Assembly (NCBI RefSeq): GCF_003063335.1
Contig: NZ_NERX01000004.1
Coordinates: 62,001-126,000 of the forward strand
Length of the DNA: 64,000 bases
Source: Limnohabitans sp. MMS-10A-192
GTDB taxonomy: Bacteria > Pseudomonadota > Gammaproteobacteria > Burkholderiales > Burkholderiaceae_C
Direction of reading: 5' to 3'
Position numbers and translations under genes: made by a program. The first letter of the stretch is position 1; the number at the start of each line of letters is the position of its first letter. The notes below the pieces were generated by a model. That model had not been told where the DNA came from and made no database searches. It saw nothing but the letters and a program-made list of their open reading frames with translations. Positions 45,678 through 53,883 of this stretch are shown here, piece by piece.

Positions 45678-47454
45678 GATCCAGCGAATTTCCATCCTGT
45701 TCGTGGTGTTGGCACTGCTGTTTGCGGCGCCTTACATGGGCCTTCCGGTCCACCTGCAGTCTTTGCTGTATGTGGTTTTTTTCTGGATGACGTTGGCCAC
45801 CTCCTGGAACATGCTCTCGGGCTACTCGGGGTATTTCTCGTTCGGCCATGGGGCATTTTTCGGTGTGGGCATGTACGGCATGGCCACGCTGGCCACCAAA
45901 GCCGACTGGCCCGTGGTGCCTGCCGCGCTGGGCAGCGGATTGCTCGCGGCGCTGTTGGCTTTGGCCATCGGGGCTTTGGTGTTCAGTGTGCGCAAGATCC
46001 GTGGTGAATCGTTCGCCCTGATCACCTTGGCGGTGGGCTTTGTGTTGGCCACGGTGGTGGTCAACACGCCCATCGATGGTGGCCCTGGGGTCTACCTGAT
46101 GGGCGTCAACTTGCCGCAGTGGGGCCCCAAGCCCGCGTCCACCTTTTATTACGCCAGTTTGGTGCTGACGGTCTTGTGCGTTGCCGTCGCCTGGTGGCTG
46201 TTCCATGCCCGCGCCGGTTTGGGCTTGCTGGCCATCCATGACGACGAAGATGCCGCCGAGGTCAATGGCGTGCCCACCTTCTGGCTCAAGATGGGCGCTT
46301 TTGCGCTCTCGAGTTTCTTTGCCGGGGTCATGGGCGCCATCCATGCTTTGTACGTGTCGTATGTCACGGTGGGGGAGACTTTCAACATCACCGTCCCCTT
46401 GACCGTGGTGCTCATGAGCGTGTTGGGCGGCAGCCGCCACTGGGCCGGTCCCATGGTGGGTGGCATTTTGATCACGCTCTTGCTCAATGCCTTCACCGCC
46501 GGTGAGAGCGCGCTGATCGGCAAGGTCATCATTGGCCTGGTGCTGGCGGGGGCTGTGCTGGTCATGCCGCGTGGCATTTTGGGCACTTGGCAGTTGCGTC
46601 AACACAAGCGCCTGATCCAGAACCAGCGTGAGCCTGCTGCTGGGCATGGTGAATCCGTCCATGGCCAGCCAGACGAGCTGGTGCTGGAGCGACCTTTGAC
46701 ACGCCCGGCCGATGCCCCTGGCCGCGAGAAAGTGCTGGAAGTGCGTGGCCTGAGCAAGCAGTTTTCCGGCATCCGCGCCTTGAATGGGGTGGACCTCGAT
46801 TTGTATCGGGGTGAGATTTTGGGCTTGCTCGGCCCCAACGGTTCGGGCAAGTCGACCTTCATCAATGTGGTCACCGGCCATTACAAGCCGACCGAGGGCA
46901 CGGTGCTGTTGCGTGGTCAGTCCTGTGCCGGTTGGCCTGCCCACCGCATTCGCAGGCAAGGCTTGTCGCGCACTTACCAAATCCCGCGCCCATTCAATGG
47001 CTTGACGGTCTTGCAAAACGTCACCCTGGCCGCGCATTACGGCGGCGCGCGCCTGACGGATGCGCAGGCCCTGGCCGAGGCGCAAGAGTGGATGCTGTTC
47101 ACCGGTTTGCAGGACAAGGGGGACCATTTCCCTGACGAGCTCAACCTGCACCAGCGCAAGTTCCTAGAGCTGGCACGCGCTTTGGCGGCGCGCCCGCAAG
47201 TGCTCTTGCTCGATGAGGTCTTGTCGGGTTTGACGCCGTCGGAGATCGGTGCGGCCGTGCAGACGATTCGCCGCATTCGGGAGCGTGGCACCTCCATCGT
47301 GTTTGTCGAACACGTGATGAGTGCCGTGCTGGCCCTGTCGGACAGGCTGGTGGTGCTCAACCAAGGTGAAGTCATTGCCGAGGGCCACCCTCAGGATGTG
47401 ATGTCCCGTCCCGAGGTGGTGCGGGCTTATCTGGGTGATGAGGCGGCGGTGTAA
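45670..47454 (+). CDS. LivM-LivG fusion: permease plus ATPase
   Basis: A 594-residue single polypeptide with a LivM-like permease half (about residues 1-310; FSFGHGAFFGVGMYGMATLA, VLGGSRHWAGPMVGG) joined by a hydrophilic linker to an ABC ATPase (about 350-594). The ATPase has Walker A LLGPNGSGKSTF near 386, a variant signature LNLHQRKFLELARAL, Walker B VLLLDEVLSGL and H-loop FVEHVM. The coding frame is continuous with no stop or frameshift visible between halves. Most organisms encode these as two proteins. ATG 45670 is chosen; GTG 45664 is possible. Confidence 0.93.
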   Translation: MNKIQRISILFVVLALLFAAPYMGLPVHLQSLLYVVFFWMTLATSWNMLSGYSGYFSFGHGAFFGVGMYGMATLATKADWPVVPAALGSGLLAALLALAIGALVFSVRKIRGESFALITLAVGFVLATVVVNTPIDGGPGVYLMGVNLPQWGPKPASTFYYASLVLTVLCVAVAWWLFHARAGLGLLAIHDDEDAAEVNGVPTFWLKMGAFALSSFFAGVMGAIHALYVSYVTVGETFNITVPLTVVLMSVLGGSRHWAGPMVGGILITLLLNAFTAGESALIGKVIIGLVLAGAVLVMPRGILGTWQLRQHKRLIQNQREPAAGHGESVHGQPDELVLERPLTRPADAPGREKVLEVRGLSKQFSGIRALNGVDLDLYRGEILGLLGPNGSGKSTFINVVTGHYKPTEGTVLLRGQSCAGWPAHRIRRQGLSRTYQIPRPFNGLTVLQNVTLAAHYGGARLTDAQALAEAQEWMLFTGLQDKGDHFPDELNLHQRKFLELARALAARPQVLLLDEVLSGLTPSEIGAAVQTIRRIRERGTSIVFVEHVMSAVLALSDRLVVLNQGEVIAEGHPQDVMSRPEVVRAYLGDEAAV

Positions 47455-47456
47455 CC

Positions 47457-48161
47457 ATGCTCCAAATAGAACAAATCCAAGTCAATTACGGCGCGGCACC
47501 TGCCCTGTGGGACGTGTCCATGCAGATCGAAGCCGGCGAGCTGGTCTCGGTCATCGGCCCCAATGGCGCGGGCAAGACCACGTTGATCAATGCGGTCATG
47601 GGCCTGTGCCCGCTCAAGTCGGGCCACATCGCCTGGGAAGGCGAGACGGTTTCGGCTTTGCCGGCGCACCGGCTGTGTGAAAGAGGCCTGGCCCTGGTGC
47701 CCGAAAGCCGCCGCTTGTTCACCGGCATGACGGTGCGCGAGAACCTGGAGCTGGGGGCCATGCACCCGGCCGCACGCGCGGTGCGCGAGCGTACTTTTGA
47801 GCAGGTGTGTGAGCTGTTTCCCGCCGTGCGGGCCAAGCTCGGTCAAGTGTCGGGCACCTTGTCGGGCGGTCAGCAGCAAATGGTGGCCATCGGGCGGGCC
47901 ATGATGGCTTTGCCCCGTTTGTTGTTGCTCGATGAGCCTTCCTTGGGTCTGGCGCCCAGCATCGTGGGCGAGATGTTCCGGGCCATCGAATCCATCCACC
48001 GCAGTGGCACGGCCGTGATGCTGGTGGAGCAAAACGTCAGCCGTGCGCTGGCGATTTCACAGCGCACTTATGTGCTGGAAAACGGCCGTGTGGTCACCTC
48101 GGGCGCCTCGTCCGAGCTGAGCCGCCGCGACGAAATCCGCAAGGCCTATTTGGGCATTTGA
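47457..48161 (+). CDS. livF: Branched-chain-type ABC transporter ATPase LivF-like
   Basis: A 234-residue nucleotide-binding subunit. Walker A GPNGAGKTTLIN, signature LSGGQQQMVAIGRAMM, Walker B LLLLDEPSLGLAP and H-loop VEQNV are intact. The length is typical of LivF. It starts two bases after the LivM-LivG fusion stop and ends the importer operon. Together with the fused protein it supplies two ATPase sites per transporter. Confidence 0.94.
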   Translation: MLQIEQIQVNYGAAPALWDVSMQIEAGELVSVIGPNGAGKTTLINAVMGLCPLKSGHIAWEGETVSALPAHRLCERGLALVPESRRLFTGMTVRENLELGAMHPAARAVRERTFEQVCELFPAVRAKLGQVSGTLSGGQQQMVAIGRAMMALPRLLLLDEPSLGLAPSIVGEMFRAIESIHRSGTAVMLVEQNVSRALAISQRTYVLENGRVVTSGASSELSRRDEIRKAYLGI

Positions 48162-48187
48162 TCTCGGCGTTTGATGTTGGCCTTGGA

Positions 48188-48823
48188 TCAGCCCCGCAGG
48201 GCCTGAACGAAGCGCTGCGCGGCCTCGCGCACCTGCTGCGCGGTGCATCCGGGCTTGTACAAAGCCGAGCCCAAGCCAAAACCGTTGGCTCCCGCGCTCA
48301 GGTAGGGGGCCATGTTGTCGGGCGTGATGCCGCCCACAGGCAGCAGCTGCACATCGGCGGGCAAAACAGCGCGCATGGCCTTGAGCACGGTGGGTGTGAT
48401 CAATTCTGCCGGGAAGAGTTTGAGCGCATGCGCACCTGCAGCCAAGGCCGCAAAGGCCTCGCTGGGTGTGGCCACGCCGGGCACGCAGGCCAGGCCCAGG
48501 CGCACGGCTTCGTGCACCACAGCGGGGTCAAAGTGCGGCGAGATGATGATGCGACCGCCTGCGGCGTGCACCTCGCGCACTTGCTCTGCGCTCAGCACCG
48601 TGCCCGCACCGATCAGGTGGTCCGGGTGCTCTGCGGCCAACGCTGCGATGCTGTCCAGCGGGCGTGGTGAATTGAGCGGGACTTCGATCAAGGCAAAACC
48701 GCTGTCCACCAGGGCATGGCCAATGGCCGGGGCCTCTTGCGGTGTCAGGCCCCGCAAGATGGCGACCAGCGGCAGCTGCTGGAGGGCGCGTGAAAATTGT
48801 TCAGGGATGGCGAGGGTGTTCAT
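48188..48823 (-). CDS. dgoA: 2-dehydro-3-deoxy-6-phosphogalactonate aldolase-like
   Basis: A 211-residue KDPG/KHG-type aldolase. The Glu of IEVPLNSPRPL, the Schiff-base Lys in ALKLFPAELI and GAGTVLS and LLPVGGITPDN are present. IEVPLNSP and the LFPAE form (rather than Eda's FFPAM) fit DgoA, which splits KDPGal to pyruvate and glyceraldehyde 3-phosphate. ATG 48823 gives MNTLAIPEQFSR. It follows the DgoK-type gene by 14 bases in one minus-strand operon. Confidence 0.88.
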   Translation of the reverse strand: MNTLAIPEQFSRALQQLPLVAILRGLTPQEAPAIGHALVDSGFALIEVPLNSPRPLDSIAALAAEHPDHLIGAGTVLSAEQVREVHAAGGRIIISPHFDPAVVHEAVRLGLACVPGVATPSEAFAALAAGAHALKLFPAELITPTVLKAMRAVLPADVQLLPVGGITPDNMAPYLSAGANGFGLGSALYKPGCTAQQVREAAQRFVQALRG

Positions 48824-48837
48824 GGTGTGGTGTTCCG

Positions 48838-49740
48838 TCAGGCCGTCAGTTGTTGGGCCAGTGCGGCATGGCCAGCCCAGGTGGCTTCGTCGCCCAAGCT
48901 GTGGCTGCTCAGCCCCAAGCTGTGCAAAGCCGCCGCGTAGCGCTGCGTGAGCAAGGCGCTGCCCACCAGCAGCACGGTGCTGCCGGGTCGGGCCATGGTG
49001 CGAAGTTCCTCGCCGATCAACAGGCCCGACAAAAAAGACGGGTGTTGCGCAGCAGGCAGGCTGCCAAACAGGGCCAGGGTGCGGGTGGCGAAGATGCTGG
49101 ACAAAACACTGGGTGTGCGTTGCGCCAACTGCGCGCCGTGCACAAAAGCGTCTTCGTGCCAAGGCGCATCGGTGGGCAGGGTGCGCGAGAGGATGGAATG
49201 CTGGCTCAGCAAGGCAAACACTTCGCCGGTCATGAAGCTGCGAAAGCCCGTCACGCGGCCTTGCGCGACCTGCGCCCACTTGCTGTGCGTGCCGGGCAAG
49301 ACCACGGTGGCATCGCGCAGACCGGTCAAGGCCAGCGCACCGAAAATCTGGATTTCTTCGCCGCGCATCACATCGTGCTGCGGAACGGGCAAGCCGTCAT
49401 CGTGCAGGCAGCTCAGGCCGGGCACGATGGCCACGCGCCCTGCTTGCAACCACAGCAGTCGTGCGGCCAATTCGTCAAAGCCTGCAGGGCAAGGGCAGTA
49501 GGGCGCTTCTTGCCAACCCTGCTGGCTGCCCGCCATGCCCGAGATCATGCACAGGGCGCCTTGGGCCTGCATCCAGTCGCCAAAGCATTCTTGAAACACA
49601 GCATCAAACTGGCCGGGGGCCACGGTCATGATGCCGCGTGGGAATTGTCGCGATTCAAGGACCTGGCCTGCCGCAGCCAGCCGCGCCCCGCGCAAGCTGC
49701 TGGTGCCCCAGTCCACGGCGATCAAGGTGCGCTGGCTCAT
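48838..49740 (-). CDS. dgoK: 2-dehydro-3-deoxygalactonokinase
   Basis: A 300-residue kinase of the DgoK family, which phosphorylates 2-keto-3-deoxygalactonate at C6. IAVDWGTSSLRGARL is the N-terminal phosphate-binding turn of this ASKHA-type kinase; CMISGMAGSQQGW, LPGTHSKWAQV and SGLLIGEEL are typical. It overlaps the upstream PfkB-type kinase gene by four bases and precedes the matching DgoA-type aldolase. The three form a KDGal/KDG processing block. Confidence 0.9.
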   Translation of the reverse strand: MSQRTLIAVDWGTSSLRGARLAAAGQVLESRQFPRGIMTVAPGQFDAVFQECFGDWMQAQGALCMISGMAGSQQGWQEAPYCPCPAGFDELAARLLWLQAGRVAIVPGLSCLHDDGLPVPQHDVMRGEEIQIFGALALTGLRDATVVLPGTHSKWAQVAQGRVTGFRSFMTGEVFALLSQHSILSRTLPTDAPWHEDAFVHGAQLAQRTPSVLSSIFATRTLALFGSLPAAQHPSFLSGLLIGEELRTMARPGSTVLLVGSALLTQRYAAALHSLGLSSHSLGDEATWAGHAALAQQLTA

Positions 49741-50672
49741 GACCGTAGGTATTTCATCACCGCATCGGGGCGGGGCAAAGGGGCCACCGCGCCATAGCCT
49801 TGCACCGACAAGGCAGCCGCTGCGTTGGCATAGGCGGTCGCGGTCCACAAGTCATCGCCTTGGGACAATCGAGCCAGCAGGTTGCCCGCAAAGCAGTCAC
49901 CCGCGCCTGTCGCGTCCACCGCTTGAACCGCCAGCCCGGGCACACGCCGCTGGGTTTGGCCATCGGATGCCAAGGCCCCCTCGGCACCCAGCTTGAGCAC
50001 CACCTGCTGCGCGCCTTGGGCATGGCTCCAGTCGATGATGGCCTGGGGCTCGGTCAAACCGGTCAGGGCCGTGATGTCCTCCAGGCTGGGCAAAAACAAA
50101 TCACACAGACCGATGGCGTGGGTGATGCAGGCTTGTGCACGGGCCAGTGGCCACAGCGACAAGCGCAAGTTGGAGTCGAACGCCACCCGCGTGCCCGATG
50201 TGCGGGCCACTTGCATGGCGGCCAAGGCGGTGTCACAGGCCGATGCCGAAATCGCGAGGCTGATGCCCGACACGTGCAGCCAGCGGCTGGCCGAAATGGC
50301 GCTATGCCATGTGGCGGCATCGGCCGCTTGCATGCGGCTGGCGGCCGATCCGGCGCGGGCGTAGCTGAAATGGTGGCCTTGCGCATCGTGGCTGACAAAG
50401 TACATGCCGGTGGGGGCGTTGGCATCGCGCAGCACGGCAGCCGTGTTCACGTTTTCGCTGTGCCACACATCCATCAGGCGATCGCCCCAGCGGTCAGTGC
50501 CCAGGCGCGTAAGGTAAGCCACTTGTGCGCCAGCCCTTGCGGCGGCAATGGCGGCGTTGCTGGTGTCGCCGCCAAAGCCTTGCAAGTACAAAGGGGGCTC
50601 GGCCTGGGTCTGGTTGAACTCGACCATGGCCTCGCCCAAGGCGACGATGTCCTGCGTTTTGTCAGCACTCAT
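49737..50672 (-). CDS. kdgK: PfkB-type 2-dehydro-3-deoxygluconokinase
   Basis: A 311-residue ribokinase-fold sugar kinase. IVALGEAMVEFNQ, the substrate turn GFGGDTSNAAIAAARAGAQV and the catalytic DATGAGDCFAGNLLARLSQG are intact. GDTSN with the GEAMVEFN start suits KdgK, which makes KDPG from KDG. The existence of DgoK next to it argues for two epimeric substrates. It starts seven bases after the DenD-like gene ends. Confidence 0.87.
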   Translation of the reverse strand: MSADKTQDIVALGEAMVEFNQTQAEPPLYLQGFGGDTSNAAIAAARAGAQVAYLTRLGTDRWGDRLMDVWHSENVNTAAVLRDANAPTGMYFVSHDAQGHHFSYARAGSAASRMQAADAATWHSAISASRWLHVSGISLAISASACDTALAAMQVARTSGTRVAFDSNLRLSLWPLARAQACITHAIGLCDLFLPSLEDITALTGLTEPQAIIDWSHAQGAQQVVLKLGAEGALASDGQTQRRVPGLAVQAVDATGAGDCFAGNLLARLSQGDDLWTATAYANAAAALSVQGYGAVAPLPRPDAVMKYLRS

Positions 50673-50679
50673 GTGTACT

Positions 50680-51684
50680 TCAGGCCAGGCCTTTCAGGGC
50701 ATCGGCGGGGTAGCCGGGGCGGGTCTTGCAGTCTTCGATGTACTGTTCAATGATGGTTTCAAAGCTGTCGTCGGCACGCAGCCCCAGCGCGTGGGCACGC
50801 TCGAAGGTGCAGCCCTTGGCCCAGTTGTCCACGATGGCGGCGATGCGTTCGTCTTTCTCAAAAGTCACACGGGCACGCACGGCGGGGCCAGCGACTTTTT
50901 CCAGGGCAGCCAGCATGTCGCTGACCTTCACATTCAAGCCCGGCAGGTTCAGCGCCATGCGGCCACCGAAGGCTTCGCGGCTGGCTTCGAACACGGTGAT
51001 CAAACCCTTGACGGTGTTGCCTGGTGAAGAAATCGGGTGCGAGACGTGGGCATCCACCGGGCAGGTAGAAGCCGTGCCCGCCAGAGGCTCACGGATGATG
51101 CCGCTGAAAAACGAAGACGCTGCGCCATTGGGCTTGCCTGGGCGAACCGCCACGGTCATCAGCCGTGCAGCGCGACCGTCGATGTAGCCCTTGCGGGTGT
51201 AGTCGGCCACCATGTACTCGATCATCAGCTTGTGCGTGCCGTAAGACGTTTGCGGCGTGGGCAAAGTGGTGTCGGCCACCAGCGCAGGCATGGGGTTGGC
51301 CGCATCAGGACCAAACACGGCCACCGAGCTGGCAAACACCAGACGGGAAGCCTTGCCCGAAGCCCGGATGCTGTCCAGCAGCAAGCGCGAGCTGTCCACG
51401 TTGGAGCGCAGGCCCAGGTCAAAGTCGAGTTCGCACTCGCCCGACACGGCGGATGCCAAATGGAACACGCCGTCAAATCCGCTTTTGAACAAATCGCCTT
51501 GCGCCAGCATGGGGCCAGCATGGCCCTTGACACGTGGGTCGGCCAGCAGGTCTGCTGGGGCAGGGAACAGGTCGGCAATCACCAGTTCGGTCACAGTTTG
51601 GCCGTTGAGCTGGCCTTTTTTCAAAATCTCGCGCGCCAAGCGGGCACCCAAAAATCCGGCACCGCCGGTGATCAAAATACGCAT
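50680..51684 (-). CDS. NAD-dependent epimerase/dehydrogenase, DenD-like
   Basis: A 334-residue extended SDR. The Rossmann start ITGGAGFLGARLAREILKKG, FHLASAVSGECELDFDLGLR, and the catalytic Tyr-Lys in TSYGTHKLMIEY are intact. VRPGKPNGAASSFFSGIIRE is characteristic of D-erythronate dehydrogenase (DenD), which oxidises D-erythronate to 2-oxo-tetronate. Its usual partners (OtnK, OtnC, OtnI) are not here, so it may act on another aldonate. A good AGGAG lies eight bases before ATG 51684. Confidence 0.85.
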   Translation of the reverse strand: MRILITGGAGFLGARLAREILKKGQLNGQTVTELVIADLFPAPADLLADPRVKGHAGPMLAQGDLFKSGFDGVFHLASAVSGECELDFDLGLRSNVDSSRLLLDSIRASGKASRLVFASSVAVFGPDAANPMPALVADTTLPTPQTSYGTHKLMIEYMVADYTRKGYIDGRAARLMTVAVRPGKPNGAASSFFSGIIREPLAGTASTCPVDAHVSHPISSPGNTVKGLITVFEASREAFGGRMALNLPGLNVKVSDMLAALEKVAGPAVRARVTFEKDERIAAIVDNWAKGCTFERAHALGLRADDSFETIIEQYIEDCKTRPGYPADALKGLA

Positions 51685-51723
51685 CAAAATTCTCCTGAAA
51701 AATTGAATGAATAGGGTGTGACG

Positions 51724-51945
51724 GTCATGCCAGACTTGGTCCGACATCCATCTTCAGCTGTCATGCCGGACTCGATCCGGCATCCACGGTGATTGGGTGA
51801 TGGATCCCGGGTCAAGCCCGGGATGACAGAATTGGTGATGCCCCGGACGACAAAAGCGGTCGTGCCCTGCGCGTATGTCATGCCGGACTTGATCCGGCAT
51901 CCACGGTGGTTGAGCGATGGATCCCGGGTCAAGCCCGGGATGACC
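51724..51945. repeat. Family A repeat cluster (araD/denD gap)
   Basis: The 277-base gap holds one degenerate half at 51,724-51,750 and two near-identical full elements at 51,760-51,829 and 51,877-51,944. Each full element has CCGGACT-nGATCCGG and ATCCCGGGTCAAGCCCGGGA hairpins. No gene is seen. The genes on either side run in the same direction, so these hairpins lie inside the likely operon transcript. Confidence 0.85.
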
Positions 51946-51961
51946 GGGTTGATGTGGGCCA

Positions 51962-53698
51962 TCAGTGGTTGTCTTTGGGCACGGCCGAACCGCGCTGGCC
52001 GACCAAAAAGTCCATATCCGCGCCTTCGTCGGCTTGCAGCACATGGTCAATGTAGAGCTTCCAGTAGCCTGACTGCATGGCCGGTGCAGGCTTTTCCCAC
52101 AGGGACAATCGCTTGGCCAGTTCTTCGTCGCTGATGAGCAGCTGCAGTTTGCGCTCGGGCACGTTCAGCTCGATCATGTCGCCGTTTTGCACCACGGCCA
52201 ACGGGCCACCGGCCGCGGCTTCGGGCGTGGTGTGCAGCACCACGGTGCCGTAAGCGGTGCCGCTCATGCGGGCATCCGAGATGCGCACCATGTCGGTGAT
52301 GCCTTTGCGCAGCACCTTGGGTGGCAGCGGCATGTTGCCCACCTCGGCCATGCCGGGGTAGCCCTTGGGGCCGCAGTTCTTGAGCACCAGAATGCAGTTT
52401 TCGTCGACGTCCAGGTTCTCGTCGTCGATGCGTTTGTGAAAGTCGTGGCTGTCTTCAAACACCACGGCGCGCCCGGTGTGCACCATCAGTGCTGGCGTGG
52501 CCGCGCTGGGTTTGATGACCGCGCCACGCGGGGCCAGGTTGCCGCGCAAGATGGCGATGCCCGCTTTTTCCTTGAAGGGTTCGTCAAACTTCTTGATGAC
52601 GCGCGGGTCGTAGTTCACGGCGCTGGCGATGTTCTCGCTCACGGTCTTGCCGCTCACCGTGACGATGTCTTTGTGCAGCAGGTGCTCGATCTCTTTCATG
52701 ATCACGGGCAAACCACCGGCATAGCAAAAGTCTTCCATCAGGTGGTCACCTGAGGGTTGCAAATTCAAGAGGCAAGGCAGCTCACTGCCCAAACGCTCGA
52801 AGTCGTCCACGGTGAGCTTGAGGCCCAGGCGGCCTGCAATCGCAATCAAGTGGATCACCGCGTTGGTCGAGCCACCAATGGCGGCCAGCGTGCGGATGGC
52901 GTTTTCAAAGGCTTCGCGCGTCAGCACCTTGCTGATGGTCTGGTCGGTGTGCACCATCTCGACGATGCGGCGACCGGCCTCGCGGGCCAACACATTGCGG
53001 CGGCCGTCCACAGCGGGGTAGGCGGCGTTGCCCGGCAGGCCAATGCCCAAGGCTTCGACCATGCTGGCCATGGTGCTGGCGGTGCCCATGGTCATGCAGT
53101 GGCCGTGGCTGCGGTGCATGCAGCTTTCAGCCTCAAAAAAGTCCGTCAGCTTCAGGGTGCCTGCACGCACTTGCTCGCTCATGCTCCACACGCCGGTGCC
53201 CGAGCCGAGTTCTTGCCCGCGCCATTTGCCGTTCAGCATGGGGCCGCCCGACACCCCAATGGTGGGCAAGCCCACGCTGGAAGCGCCCATCAGCAAGGAG
53301 GGTGTGGTTTTGTCGCAGCCCATGAGCAGCACCACGCCGTCGATCGGGTTGCCGCGAATGCTCTCTTCGACGTCCATGGACGCCAAGTTGCGGTACAGCA
53401 TGGCAGTTGGGCGCAACAGGGTTTCGCCCAGCGACATCACTGGAAACTCAAGGGGAAAGCCACCCGCCTCATACACACCGATCTTGACCTGCTCGGCCAA
53501 GGTGCGAAAGTGCGAGTTGCAAGGCGTGAGTTCGCTGAAGGTGTTGCAGATGCCGATGACGGGGCGGCCATCAAACTGGTCGTGCGGCACGCCTTTGCCC
53601 TTGACCCAGCTGCGGTAGGCGAAGCCGTCGCGGTCTTGGCGGCCAAACCATTGCTGGCTGCGGAGTTCTTCGGGTTTTTTGCGTGAAGATGAAGACAT
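51962..53698 (-). CDS. araD: IlvD/Edd family aldonate dehydratase (L-arabinonate dehydratase-like)
   Basis: A 578-residue [Fe-S] dehydratase. LRSQQWFGRQDRDGFAYRSW is the typical start of sugar-acid dehydratases of the L-arabinonate/D-xylonate group, not of IlvD. NTFSELTPCNSHFR, VLLMGCDKTTPSLLMG and ESCMHRSHGHCMTMGTASTM hold the cluster cysteines, and SDARMSGTAYGTVVLHTTPE the C-terminal catalytic Ser. It should convert an aldonate to the 2-keto-3-deoxy acid, feeding the neighbouring kinases and aldolase. ATG 53698 is chosen; the frame extends to 53,857 across the promoter. Confidence 0.9.
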   Translation of the reverse strand: MSSSSRKKPEELRSQQWFGRQDRDGFAYRSWVKGKGVPHDQFDGRPVIGICNTFSELTPCNSHFRTLAEQVKIGVYEAGGFPLEFPVMSLGETLLRPTAMLYRNLASMDVEESIRGNPIDGVVLLMGCDKTTPSLLMGASSVGLPTIGVSGGPMLNGKWRGQELGSGTGVWSMSEQVRAGTLKLTDFFEAESCMHRSHGHCMTMGTASTMASMVEALGIGLPGNAAYPAVDGRRNVLAREAGRRIVEMVHTDQTISKVLTREAFENAIRTLAAIGGSTNAVIHLIAIAGRLGLKLTVDDFERLGSELPCLLNLQPSGDHLMEDFCYAGGLPVIMKEIEHLLHKDIVTVSGKTVSENIASAVNYDPRVIKKFDEPFKEKAGIAILRGNLAPRGAVIKPSAATPALMVHTGRAVVFEDSHDFHKRIDDENLDVDENCILVLKNCGPKGYPGMAEVGNMPLPPKVLRKGITDMVRISDARMSGTAYGTVVLHTTPEAAAGGPLAVVQNGDMIELNVPERKLQLLISDEELAKRLSLWEKPAPAMQSGYWKLYIDHVLQADEGADMDFLVGQRGSAVPKDNH

Positions 53699-53734
53699 GG
53701 TGGTGTAAGAAGGATGGGGGAAATAAAACGATTC

Positions 53735-53747
53735 AATCGTATGATGA
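53735..53747. promoter_or_regulatory. GntR-type operator 1 (araD side)
   Basis: AATCGTATGATGA contains the near-palindrome ATCGTATGAT. It overlaps the -10 box of the araD promoter. It matches 12 of 13 bases of operator 2 in the opposite orientation. Confidence 0.7.
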
Positions 53748-53773
53748 TAGAGAAAAATCGATTCAGATGTAAA
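53744..53773 (-). promoter_or_regulatory. Sigma-70-type promoter of the araD operon
   Basis: On the minus strand: TTTACA (53,773-53,768), an 18-base spacer, and TATCAT (53,749-53,744). Both hexamers differ from consensus at one position. Operator 1 overlaps the -10 box. Confidence 0.65.
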
Positions 53774-53850
53774 CCGTGTGACATGGGTAAAAACCCTTGA
53801 CGCGCACCCGACACATACAGGGTTTTCCTCAGTGCTTGGGCGACGTTCAT

Positions 53851-53863
53851 TCATCATATGATT
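53851..53863. promoter_or_regulatory. GntR-type operator 2 (gntR side)
   Basis: TCATCATATGATT contains the perfect palindrome ATCATATGAT. It lies 20 bases before the GntR start codon, overlapping a possible TATGAT -10 box (53,857-53,862), and is inverted relative to operator 1. Confidence 0.7.
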
Positions 53864-53883
53864 GACGCCAATGGATTTTCTGC

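Noticed and set aside
46600-46740. Frameshift or missed stop joining LivM and LivG
   Set aside because: The frame is continuous, codon use is unchanged and the linker has no internal start with a ribosome-binding site, so a real fusion is more likely.
45658-47151. A 497-codon open frame on the minus strand
   Set aside because: It is antisense to the LivM-LivG fusion. No start signal or motif supports it.
51724-51945. Inverted repeats as possible insertion-sequence ends
   Set aside because: No transposase frame lies between the copies and the same element recurs at other gaps, so it is a dispersed palindromic repeat.
53858-53883. An alternative early start (ATG 53,858) for the GntR gene
   Set aside because: That ATG is in another frame and reads a short peptide that does not match the family; ATG 53,884 fits.
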